Shown here piece by piece: positions 1 to 5,911 of a stretch of DNA of 5,911 bases; within the stretch, counting starts at the first letter, position 1; every line of letters begins with the position of its first letter. The translations under genes were made by a program, and so were the position numbers. The DNA lies in contig CADBRC010000158.1 in the NCBI GenBank assembly GCA_902796985.1, forward strand, positions 1-5,911. The letters run 5' to 3'. Under the pieces are notes generated by a model. It had not been told where the DNA came from. It made no database searches and worked only from the letters and a program-made list of their open reading frames with translations. Origin of the DNA: an uncultured Spirochaetaceae bacterium. GTDB taxonomy: Bacteria; Spirochaetota; Spirochaetia; Treponematales; Treponemataceae.

Positions 1-4
1 AATA

Positions 5-1333
5 TTACAACACATTGTCCTGAAAGTCAAGCCGTCTGGAATGCACGCTCATCAGAAGCCCTATTGCGCTCATATTGGTTATCAATGCGGAGCCACCATA
101 GGACAGGAATGGGAGCGGAATTCCGGCAACCGGCATTATCCCCATGACCATGCCGACATTCAGGCAGAAATGGTAAAAGTACATGCCCAGTATGCCGGAA
201 ACAATCAGGATGCCAAACCTGTTGCTGTTTTTTCGTATGATGGTAAGACAGCGGATGAGAATCGTGAAGAAACAGAAAAACAAGATGAGTCCTCCCGCAA
301 ATCCGGTTTCTTCGGAGATAATGCTGAATATGAAGTCCGTGCTCTGTTCCGGGAGGAAACGGTAGTGGCTCTGGGTTCCCTGCAGAAACCCCCGGCCCCA
401 CAGGCCGCCCGAACCAATCGCTATCTTGGACTGTATGATGTTCCATCCTGCACCGAGCGAATCACTGGATGGGTCTATGAAGACTATGAGTCTCTGGATT
501 TGGTAAGGCTTGAGTACGCGCCCGGCCGCAATCGAGAAGACGAGGCCTGCTGTAATGATGCCGAAACCGTATGTCAGCCAGTAATAGTATTGCTTCCTGA
601 ACATGGCAAGCCCGATGGCACACAGGATCGTCACGAGCAGTGCTGCAGAAATGACCAGAAAGGACAGTTTCCTGTCGGTCAGTATGCTTATGGCAGGAAT
701 TGTCCTGTGGGCTATTTCACTTTGCCAGATGGGCAGAATCGTGAATATGGAGGTCATCGCCCCAATACCTATCACGAGCATGATGTACCGGGGTGGAATG
801 CCCGCCATGAAGCACATTAAGAGGAAAATCGGCAGATAGACGGTTGCGGTTCCCAAATCCGGCTGTCCAAGAATCAACGCCATTGGTATGAACATTATCA
901 GAAGCGACTTAAAGAAACGCTTCAGGGCCTTTTCCTCCGTTGACCGGTCTAAATACCAGGCAAGAAAAATCACATAGGCAAGTTTGATTGGTTCAGAAGG
1001 CTGTATTCCCAGGTTCTTAATGCCAATCCAGCTGCGTGCCCCGTTGACATTCTTGCCGAAGAACATCGTATATAACAGGACGACAATGCTGCCGGCGAAG
1101 ATATACAGGGCCTGCCGCTTGAATTTGCGGTAGTCGAACAGCGTAAAACCGATCATCAGCACGAAACCGACGGCGAACCACACAATTTGTTTCCGATATT
1201 CGCTGGAGACGTTGACTCCGTCCGAATTTATCCCGGAGGAATAGATGAACATTATCCCAAAGAAAGAAAGAATGCTGATGCAGAGTATAAGTATATAATC
1301 AAATTTTGCAAGTACGTTCAGCCGGAGCTTCAT
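5..1333 (-). CDS. rodA: RodA, SEDS-family peptidoglycan glycosyltransferase
   Basis: This is a 442-residue integral membrane protein that polymerises lipid II into glycan strands as partner of PBP2. SEDS landmarks in order are the NGARSWI segment (97-103, with W102), QPSEPIKLA (111-119), QPDLGTA (157-163), DPSSDSLGAGW (287-297), QSKIAIGSGGLWG (301-313), LPEQSTDFIF (327-336) with D333 at the position of the essential aspartate of E. coli and Bacillus RodA, and the C-terminal PLPFLSYGGSAL (406-417). It is about 70 residues longer than E. coli RodA as I recall that protein. The excess lies between QPDLGTA and DPSSD, where two further hydrophobic segments (about 222-245 and 252-270) suggest 12 rather than 10 membrane helices. 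FtsW is the main alternative, but the pairing with mrdA and mreBCD and the RodA-like GTQSHYRFLPEQSTDFIF stretch make RodA much more likely. The ATG overlaps the mrdA stop by one base; TAA ends at base 5. Confidence 0.96.
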   Translation of the reverse strand: MKLRLNVLAKFDYILILCISILSFFGIMFIYSSGINSDGVNVSSEYRKQIVWFAVGFVLMIGFTLFDYRKFKRQALYIFAGSIVVLLYTMFFGKNVNGARSWIGIKNLGIQPSEPIKLAYVIFLAWYLDRSTEEKALKRFFKSLLIMFIPMALILGQPDLGTATVYLPIFLLMCFMAGIPPRYIMLVIGIGAMTSIFTILPIWQSEIAHRTIPAISILTDRKLSFLVISAALLVTILCAIGLAMFRKQYYYWLTYGFGIITAGLVFSIAAGRVLKPYQIQRLIVFIDPSSDSLGAGWNIIQSKIAIGSGGLWGRGFLQGTQSHYRFLPEQSTDFIFSIISEETGFAGGLILFFCFFTILIRCLTIIRKNSNRFGILIVSGILGMYFYHFCLNVGMVMGIMPVAGIPLPFLSYGGSALITNMSAIGLLMSVHSRRLDFQDNVL

Positions 1334-3204
1334 TATTCCATCCTTCCGTACATTTTCAGCAGGTAGCGGAAACCAAGGGTATTCACGGCCTCGTCATAGC
1401 TCTGGTCCGCAAAAATTCCCTGAAAAACTATGTTCGTTGCATAAGGAGCCCACCATTCCCACTCGTTAACGGCCTCGACTATCGTCGCGACGACAATCTG
1501 ATCCTCAACGGGTCCGTCAAACGGACCATAGGCTATCATCCAGGAGTGCCAGTGATTCTTTGCATAACCGTTGACCTCGGCAGTTCCCGTCTTTCCCGCC
1601 AGCTGCACTACCCTATTGTGCATCGGGTATGCAGGAGTTCCATCGGTTATCGTGTAGCGAAGGCCATTTCTGACTTCCTGCCATACCTCAGGTGAAACTG
1701 TCGATGTCACCAGTGGTTCTATCGCGGTCTCCTCTATGACCTCATCTGTCGCCCCGTCGCGGACTTCCTTCAACAGGTGTGGCCGGTAAATCGTGCCGCC
1801 GTTACACACCATTGCCATCATATCCGCCATGTGCAGAGGGGTTACTTGAGTAAAGCCCTGCCCGATTGACATATTCATCGTATCGCCGCCGAGCCATTTC
1901 TCATGGAAACGCCTTTCCTTCCACTGAGCGGTAGGAACAAGCCCTGGCTTTGATGCAGGCAGATCTATCTCCAAATCCTGCCCGAAGCCAAACTCTTTGG
2001 CATAGCTCGCTATCTTGTCAACGCCAAGGTAGTCGCGGCCGACAATCCAGAAATATACGTCGCATGACTGAGCAAGTGCATTCTTCAGATCCAGCCTGCC
2101 GTGTCCCGGTTTCTTGACGTGGCAGTGGAAGATTCGGCCGCCGTAATTCAGCTCACCCTCGCAGGGAATGTACTGGGCAGAGGAGAAAGCTTTCTCATTG
2201 AGCATTGCGGTCGCCATTATCGTTTTAAATGTAGACGCAGGCGGATACGTCGCATTGACAGCCCTGTTCAGGAGAGGATTATTTGGGGCCGTTGCAAGGG
2301 CCGCATACTGCGAGGAATAGTTGCCGCTCGTAAACAGGTTCGCGTCAAAGAACGGGTACGATACCATTGCGAGAACTTCACCCGTTGCGGGTTTCAGAAC
2401 GACAATCGAGCCGACCCTCTCGCCAAGAGCCTTTTCTGCCAGCGTCTGTATGGTCGTATCTATCGTCAAGACGAGGTTGCTGCCGCTCGTCGGCGGCGTT
2501 ATTATCGGCTTGTCGCTAAGGATTCGCCCCCTCGCGTCGACGGTACGGCTCTCCCTCCCCTGCTTGCCCTGCAACAGCTCGTCATACTGCTTTTCTATGC
2601 CTGTCTTGCCGATTATCGAATTCTTCGTATAGCCCTTATTGTAAAGAAGATTCAGTTCATCCCGGGTTATGTCGCCAACATAACCCAGAATGTGGCTCAT
2701 GGAACCGGAAACGACATAATTTCTCGTGGGCTTGTTTGTCCATGTGACTCCAGGAAGGTCGGTTATATTCTCCGCTATGTTGGATATGACTTCAAAAGCG
2801 ACATTCCCTTTGACTTCAACAGACGTGAACGAGCGCCGTATGCTTGGGGAAATCTTCCTGTCTATAGCATCCTTTGTCATTCCCAGATAGTCAGCCAGCT
2901 TCAGTATTACCGTGTCGTAGAGATTGGAAGGTATCTCTCCGGGAATAACGCTGACGGAGAAAGAGTCCGTGTTTATGACGAGGGGCATGTTCGCGTTCCG
3001 GTCAAAGATTTCGCCCCTCTGGGCCGGGATTGTGCGCATCGTGCTGGAAATCTGCTTGGACTGGCTTCTGTACTCCCCTCCCTGAATAATCTGCAGGACG
3101 AAGAGCCGGTAGAGGTAGGTCACAAATACAAGCATGAAAATCAACAGAAGAAACGTTAACCTGAGATTCTTCTTTATGTTGTCATCAGATGAATTCAAAG
3201 GCAT
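1333..3204 (-). CDS. mrdA: Penicillin-binding protein 2 (elongation D,D-transpeptidase)
   Basis: This is a 623-residue class B penicillin-binding protein of normal length. It cross-links new side-wall peptidoglycan made by RodA, acting in the periplasm from a single N-terminal anchor (about residues 14-38). The N-terminal pedestal contains RGEIFDRN (63-70), conserved in class B enzymes, followed by the dimerisation region. The transpeptidase domain runs from about 245 to 600 with all active-site motifs intact: STFK with nucleophile S324 and K327, SCD (S380-D382; an SxD form is usual in PBP2), and KTGT (K538-T541). C348, C361 or H362, H368 and C381 form a likely zinc site next to the active site. 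The SxD motif, the zinc cluster and the adjacent rodA favour PBP2 over the division enzyme FtsI. The start follows mreD by 1 nt, and the TAA shares its last base with the rodA ATG. It is a beta-lactam target by family membership. Confidence 0.97.
   Translation of the reverse strand: MPLNSSDDNIKKNLRLTFLLLIFMLVFVTYLYRLFVLQIIQGGEYRSQSKQISSTMRTIPAQRGEIFDRNANMPLVINTDSFSVSVIPGEIPSNLYDTVILKLADYLGMTKDAIDRKISPSIRRSFTSVEVKGNVAFEVISNIAENITDLPGVTWTNKPTRNYVVSGSMSHILGYVGDITRDELNLLYNKGYTKNSIIGKTGIEKQYDELLQGKQGRESRTVDARGRILSDKPIITPPTSGSNLVLTIDTTIQTLAEKALGERVGSIVVLKPATGEVLAMVSYPFFDANLFTSGNYSSQYAALATAPNNPLLNRAVNATYPPASTFKTIMATAMLNEKAFSSAQYIPCEGELNYGGRIFHCHVKKPGHGRLDLKNALAQSCDVYFWIVGRDYLGVDKIASYAKEFGFGQDLEIDLPASKPGLVPTAQWKERRFHEKWLGGDTMNMSIGQGFTQVTPLHMADMMAMVCNGGTIYRPHLLKEVRDGATDEVIEETAIEPLVTSTVSPEVWQEVRNGLRYTITDGTPAYPMHNRVVQLAGKTGTAEVNGYAKNHWHSWMIAYGPFDGPVEDQIVVATIVEAVNEWEWWAPYATNIVFQGIFADQSYDEAVNTLGFRYLLKMYGRME
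1341..1345 (-). promoter_or_regulatory. Ribosome binding site of rodA
   Basis: The minus strand reads AAGGA (within GGAAGGA) 7 nt before the rodA ATG at 1333-1331, inside the last codons of mrdA. This is normal spacing and supports the chosen start. Confidence 0.75.
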
Positions 3205-3205
3205 T

Positions 3206-3730
3206 TTATGATGCCGCCTCCGCCCATATATCGATATATTTCCTAAAGAGGCCGAGCAGTTTGAAAATTATCGGTGCCAAAATAACGTTCTCCCCAAGTT
3301 CCCAAAGGAATATAGAGGTAAACGGGGAGAAATTCAATTTTATCATGGGGAACAGAAGGCTTATGAGCAAAAGCAGGAGGGCCTTCGCCAGACTTCCTAC
3401 GAGAACGAGCAAGATTGGGGTGAAAAATCCGTCGGTCCCTATGACCCGGTGAAAAATCCCTGCAAGGTAGCCTATGACCGTTCTGTACAGACAGTTGAGC
3501 CCGAAGGGACAGGCTCCCAGGAAATCCAGGCAGAGGCCGGAAAAGAACCCTTCCCCCTCACCAAAGAGCTTTCCATTCTGAAGGGAGACGAAGATAACGC
3601 ATATCAGGCAAATGTCCGGAACCGCCGGCAGGTAGACGATGTTCGAGAGTATCGCATTCTCTATGAGGGCCGCCAGCAGGATAATCAGGGATGAGGCAAT
3701 CGTCCCTTTCAAATAATTATTGTCCTTCAA
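3206..3730 (-). CDS. mreD: Rod shape-determining protein MreD
   Basis: This is a small polytopic inner-membrane protein of 174 residues when started at TTG 3730-3728, matching the family's usual 160-180. About five to six hydrophobic helices can be seen: near residues 10-30, 38-50, 60-75, 80-95, 102-128 and 138-160. Family features are the early PDICLICVIFVSL stretch (38-50), the Gly-rich GEGEGFFSGLCLDFLGACPFG region (57-77) and RTVIGYLAG (83-91). MreD links MreC and the PBP2-RodA pair in the membrane; its exact mechanism is not settled. The longest open frame would begin at an ATG at 3802, but its extra 24 residues are Arg/Trp-rich, unlike MreD, and are simply the mreC 3' end read in another frame. 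A second TTG at 3712-3710 is possible, with AAGGA 10 nt before it, and would shorten the protein by 6 residues. The stop is 1 nt before the mrdA ATG. Confidence 0.93.
   Translation of the reverse strand: MKDNNYLKGTIASSLIILLAALIENAILSNIVYLPAVPDICLICVIFVSLQNGKLFGEGEGFFSGLCLDFLGACPFGLNCLYRTVIGYLAGIFHRVIGTDGFFTPILLVLVGSLAKALLLLLISLLFPMIKLNFSPFTSIFLWELGENVILAPIIFKLLGLFRKYIDIWAEAAS
3217..3221 (-). promoter_or_regulatory. Ribosome binding site of mrdA
   Basis: The minus strand reads GGAGG inside the final codons of mreD, 12 nt before the mrdA ATG at 3204-3202. The spacer is long, as at mreB. The mreD stop (TAA at 3208-3206) lies within this spacer, so termination and re-initiation are likely coupled. 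Confidence 0.6.
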
Positions 3731-4589
3731 GACTGTCCTCCACTGCCTTGTTCGGGGCGGTCTGATCCACGACGAAGACCATCTCCAGCCGCGAGAAATC
3801 AATGATAGGTTCCATTTCTATCTCAAGCGAGGAGTCGTAGTCCAGCACTGTGATCTTGCTGATAGTCCCGATGGGGATGTCCCTCATGTAGTTGCCGTTC
3901 TCGCCGCTCGTGACTACTATATCGCCGAAGTGTATCTCCTCCAGAACGCGTTTCCTTATGTAGTTTAAGGAAAGCGGCGTATCAATGCTTCCGTTTCCCG
4001 AAACCAACCCCTGATCCCGTGTATTCTGGATTCTCGCCGATATGTTGCAGCTCTTGTCATAGACGGGCATGATGATGCTCGTTGCAAGACCTACCGTGAC
4101 TACTTTACCGACGATTCCGACACTTCCGCTTTGTATCGCGATTACCGGCATGTTCTTCCGTATACCGCTCATCACGCCTTTGTCTATCGTTATGCCCGAA
4201 TAGATGTTGTCCGCATCGCGACCGATAATCTGAGCCGTGATGTTCCGGTAACTGACTGACTGGGACAATCCCAGCTGTTCTCTCAGCCGTTCATTCTCCT
4301 TGCGTATCTCGGCGTTGCTCCGTCTCAGGTACTCGTAGTCCTTAAGTTTCTCCGTGAGAGCATTATATTCCTCCCTGAGCTTCGCAATGTCCCTGACTGA
4401 CGTAAAGAACGACGATACTCCCCCGGCAACAGCACTTACCCCCCTCTGCATGGTTGAGAAGCAGGAAAACCCCAGCGTCTTGACGTTGATGATAAAACCA
4501 CCAGAGGAGAAGCCAAGCATCAGCGCGCTGGAGATGACGAGAACCGAGAGCGTCAGCTCGGGAAGCTTGAGGGAAACACGCTTCTTCAT
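3717..4589 (-). CDS. mreC: Rod shape-determining protein MreC
   Basis: This is a 290-residue bitopic membrane protein of normal MreC length. The order is a short basic cytoplasmic tail (MKKRVSLK), one membrane helix at about residues 12-34, a charged heptad-like coiled coil at about 66-108 that drives dimerisation, then the periplasmic double beta-barrel domain to about 275. Family landmarks are IDKGVMSGI (135-143), GDIVVTSG (222-229), DIPIGTISKI (237-246) and FSRLEMVFVV (265-274). In known systems MreC binds PBP2 in the periplasm and switches the RodA-PBP2 pair into its active form. Both partners are encoded just downstream. The ATG at 4589 is 5 nt after the mreB TGA and has no good Shine-Dalgarno sequence (the nearest is a weak AGG), so translation probably depends on coupling to mreB. 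The 3' end overlaps the chosen mreD start by 14 nt in another frame. Confidence 0.96.
   Translation of the reverse strand: MKKRVSLKLPELTLSVLVISSALMLGFSSGGFIINVKTLGFSCFSTMQRGVSAVAGGVSSFFTSVRDIAKLREEYNALTEKLKDYEYLRRSNAEIRKENERLREQLGLSQSVSYRNITAQIIGRDADNIYSGITIDKGVMSGIRKNMPVIAIQSGSVGIVGKVVTVGLATSIIMPVYDKSCNISARIQNTRDQGLVSGNGSIDTPLSLNYIRKRVLEEIHFGDIVVTSGENGNYMRDIPIGTISKITVLDYDSSLEIEMEPIIDFSRLEMVFVVDQTAPNKAVEDSLEGQ
3737..3741 (-). promoter_or_regulatory. Ribosome binding site of mreD (sets a TTG start)
   Basis: The minus strand reads GGAGG followed by a 6-nt spacer and then TTG at 3730-3728. It lies inside the last codons of mreC. This near-ideal spacing is the main reason for choosing the TTG rather than the ATG at 3802 that opens the longest reading frame. 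Confidence 0.75.
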
Positions 4590-4594
4590 GCCTG

Positions 4595-5632
4595 TCAGCT
4601 GTTGATGTTGTTATAGATTGACCTGTTGGAAGTCATGTCGCGGAAAAGCTCAAAGGCCTGTCCTGCCCCGACGGCAACGCACTCAAGGGGCTTCTCCACG
4701 AGGATACAGGGAACTCCGGTCTCCTTCTGGATAAGTTTCTGCAATCCCTTGAGCATGGAACCGCCTCCGGTCATGACGATGCCGCGCTCTACAATGTCGG
4801 CGGCCAGCTCCGGCGGGGTACGGGAGAGAGTCCTCTTTATCTCCTCGACGATTTTCGTAATCGGATCTTTCAAGGCTTCGCGGACTTCGACGGAGTCCAC
4901 TTCAAGCCGTCTCGGAAGTCCGGTTACTGCATCGGTACCCTTTATTTCCTTGTGCTCTATCGCGTCCTCGGCAGTCGCGTTTCCAATATCAATTTTTAAG
5001 CCTTCTGCCATCTGGGGACCGATGATGAGACTGTGGGTCGACTTGATATACTTGACAATCGCTTCGTCGAACTCGTTACCACCCGTACGGATGGAACTTG
5101 TGATGACCATACCGCCGAGGGAAATGACGGAAACTTCCGTTGTGCCACCGCCAATATCACAGACCATGTGTCCGGCGGGCTCATAAATCGGAATCTGGGC
5201 GCCAATTGCTGCGGCAAGACTTTCCTCAATAACCTCGACTTCCTTGGCACCGGCCTTCAGGGCGGCAGCCATGACCGCATCGCGCTCGACCTGGGTTATG
5301 CAGGACGGAATGCCTATTTTCATCCGTATGGACTTGAACAGGTGATGATGAGGCATTACTTTGGATATAAAGTACTTTATCATCTTCTCCGTTGAGCTGC
5401 TATCAGAGATGACGCCATCTGCGAGCGGGCGGATAGCAACGATGCCGCTTGGGGTTTTCCAAAGCATTCTCTTCGCCTCTGCTCCGACGGCGACGACCGC
5501 GCCCGTTCCCTTCTCCACGGCAACGACCGACGGCTCATCTATGACGATGCCCTGCCCCCGCACGTAAATCAGGGTGTTACAGGTTCCCAAATCTATCCCT
5601 ATATCAGTCGTAAAGCTGTCCAACAGTCCCAT
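4595..5632 (-). CDS. mreB: Rod shape-determining protein MreB (bacterial actin)
   Basis: This is a 345-residue actin homologue, the usual length for MreB. It binds ATP and forms membrane-attached antiparallel filaments that orient the elongation complex. The nucleotide pocket is complete: phosphate-1 loop [11 protein letters not shown] (residues 10-20, with D14), glutamate pair E136-E137 in the hydrolysis region, phosphate-2 loop [10 protein letters not shown] (159-168), and the adenosine motif [12 protein letters not shown] (286-297). L98-F99 sit where other MreB proteins have the hydrophobic membrane-insertion loop, and the short N-terminal MGLLDSF may also touch the membrane. Unusual residues are Cys18 where Ala is common (GTANT) and Ser138 where Pro is common (EEP). 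They look like lineage traits rather than damage, since the rest of the pocket is intact. It is first of the five shape genes and lies 5 nt before mreC. The absence of other cytoskeletal features and the downstream partners make confusion with MreB-like paralogues (Mbl, MreBH) or DnaK unlikely. Confidence 0.98.
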   Translation of the reverse strand: MGLLDSFTTDIGIDLGTCNTLIYVRGQGIVIDEPSVVAVEKGTGAVVAVGAEAKRMLWKTPSGIVAIRPLADGVISDSSSTEKMIKYFISKVMPHHHLFKSIRMKIGIPSCITQVERDAVMAAALKAGAKEVEVIEESLAAAIGAQIPIYEPAGHMVCDIGGGTTEVSVISLGGMVITSSIRTGGNEFDEAIVKYIKSTHSLIIGPQMAEGLKIDIGNATAEDAIEHKEIKGTDAVTGLPRRLEVDSVEVREALKDPITKIVEEIKRTLSRTPPELAADIVERGIVMTGGGSMLKGLQKLIQKETGVPCILVEKPLECVAVGAGQAFELFRDMTSNRSIYNNINS

Positions 5633-5644
5633 AATATAAATCTG

Positions 5645-5650
5645 ACCTCC
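5645..5650 (-). promoter_or_regulatory. Ribosome binding site of mreB
   Basis: The minus strand reads GGAGGT, a full Shine-Dalgarno core, 12 nt before the mreB ATG at 5632-5630. The spacer is longer than the usual 5-9 nt. The only in-frame alternatives closer to it are ATT codons, and the encoded [12 protein letters not shown] is a normal MreB N-terminus, so the ATG is kept. Confidence 0.75.
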
Positions 5651-5661
5651 GTCACTGTTTT

Positions 5662-5911
5662 CTATTTTATCTCAGAAAGCTTTTGCAAAGCCCCCGCATG
5701 TTTTACCTGCAGCTTAAGGCACTTGCGCCACTCAGCCCTTGCCTTGGCGTTGTCGCCCTGCTTCTCATATAATATACCAAGTCCATAGTGCGCGTCAGCA
5801 AAATTCGCGTTTTTTTCCAAAATTGCATCAAATTCTTTTTTGGCAGCGTCCAGGTTTCCCTCATCTATGTATATTTTGCCGAGTATGTTGCGCGTATTTA
5901 TCTTGAGTTCG
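5662..5911 (-). CDS. TPR-repeat protein, C-terminal fragment (5' end outside window)
   Basis: Reading the minus strand from base 5910 gives 82 codons and then a TAG stop at 5664-5662. The start lies beyond the right edge. The visible protein holds two consecutive 34-residue helix-turn-helix units, at about fragment residues 4-37 and 38-71. Both have the TPR pattern: Leu-Gly at positions 7-8 (LGKIY, LGILY), Gly at 15, Ala at 20 and an aromatic at 24 (F27, W61). A short basic tail ends in [11 protein letters not shown] units are protein-binding scaffolds, so the fragment does not reveal a reaction or a partner. Only 29 nt separate its stop from mreB on the same strand, so the two are probably co-transcribed. 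There is no membrane segment in the visible part; a signal peptide or lipobox could lie in the missing part. The family call is secure, while the function is unknown. Confidence 0.85.
   Translation of the reverse strand, partial: ELKINTRNILGKIYIDEGNLDAAKKEFDAILEKNANFADAHYGLGILYEKQGDNAKARAEWRKCLKLQVKHAGALQKLSEIK

Noticed and set aside
41..820. A 259-codon open frame on the plus strand opposite rodA.
   Set aside because: It is antisense to rodA, with low-complexity polar composition and no family resemblance. RodA in the other strand explains the sequence fully.
2101..3159. A 352-codon open frame on the plus strand opposite mrdA.
   Set aside because: It is wholly antisense to an unmistakable PBP2 gene, its translation is Arg/Val-rich with no recognisable domain, and it has no supporting context. 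It is a shadow of the real gene's codon pattern.
3731..3802. The longer mreD reading frame starting at ATG 3802.
   Set aside because: The extra residues (Arg/Trp-rich, such as RGWRW) are the mreC 3' end read out of frame and would make an atypical MreD. The GGAGG-TTG start fits the family length.
5633..5661. The TPR-mreB gap as a site for a terminator or promoter.
   Set aside because: It is only 29 nt long, with no inverted repeat or T-run. Apart from the mreB ribosome binding site I see nothing in it.
5771..5801. A possible internal promoter for mreB inside the TPR gene (TTGCTG, 19-nt spacer, TATATT on the minus strand).
   Set aside because: The match is weak, the spacer is long, and every base is accounted for by TPR codons. 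AT-rich coding sequence gives such matches by chance.
1..5911. Mobile elements, CRISPR arrays, toxin-antitoxin or defence genes, or other accessory cargo.
   Set aside because: No transposase, integrase, repeat array or small orphan gene was found on either strand. The window is continuously occupied by conserved cell-shape genes.

Overview
The window is one tightly packed block of genes, all on the minus strand, that forms the bacterial rod-shape (elongasome) locus. In transcription order (high to low coordinates) it holds the 3' end of a tetratricopeptide-repeat (TPR) gene, then mreB, mreC, mreD, mrdA (penicillin-binding protein 2) and rodA. The five shape genes are complete and intact. Only the TPR gene is cut, by the right edge of the window. 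The rodA stop codon lies 4 bases from the left edge, so what follows the operon is not visible.

Spacing points to a single transcription unit. The gap from the TPR gene to mreB is 29 nt and from mreB to mreC is 5 nt. mreC and mreD overlap by 14 nt if mreD starts at the TTG chosen here. mreD and mrdA are 1 nt apart, and mrdA and rodA share one base (TAATG). I see no terminator, tRNA, rRNA, mobile element, CRISPR array or significant repeat, and no gene-free stretch longer than 29 nt.

The products are known partners. MreB filaments under the inner membrane guide the complex. MreC and MreD are membrane and periplasmic scaffold proteins. RodA is the SEDS glycan polymerase, and PBP2 is the matching transpeptidase and RodA activator. 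Together they insert side-wall peptidoglycan during elongation. The role of the TPR protein cannot be told from the visible part.

The organism is a bacterium with a peptidoglycan wall. Sequence character (MreB with GTCNT in its first phosphate loop and IPSCIT, a long RodA with two extra predicted membrane helices, and the mreBCD-mrdA-rodA order) reminds me most of spirochaetes, especially Treponema-like bacteria. That is an impression from memory without a search and should be held at moderate confidence. I found no sign of a previously undescribed system. The points worth a second look are the enlarged RodA, a likely zinc site in PBP2, the non-ATG start of mreD, and the linked TPR gene.
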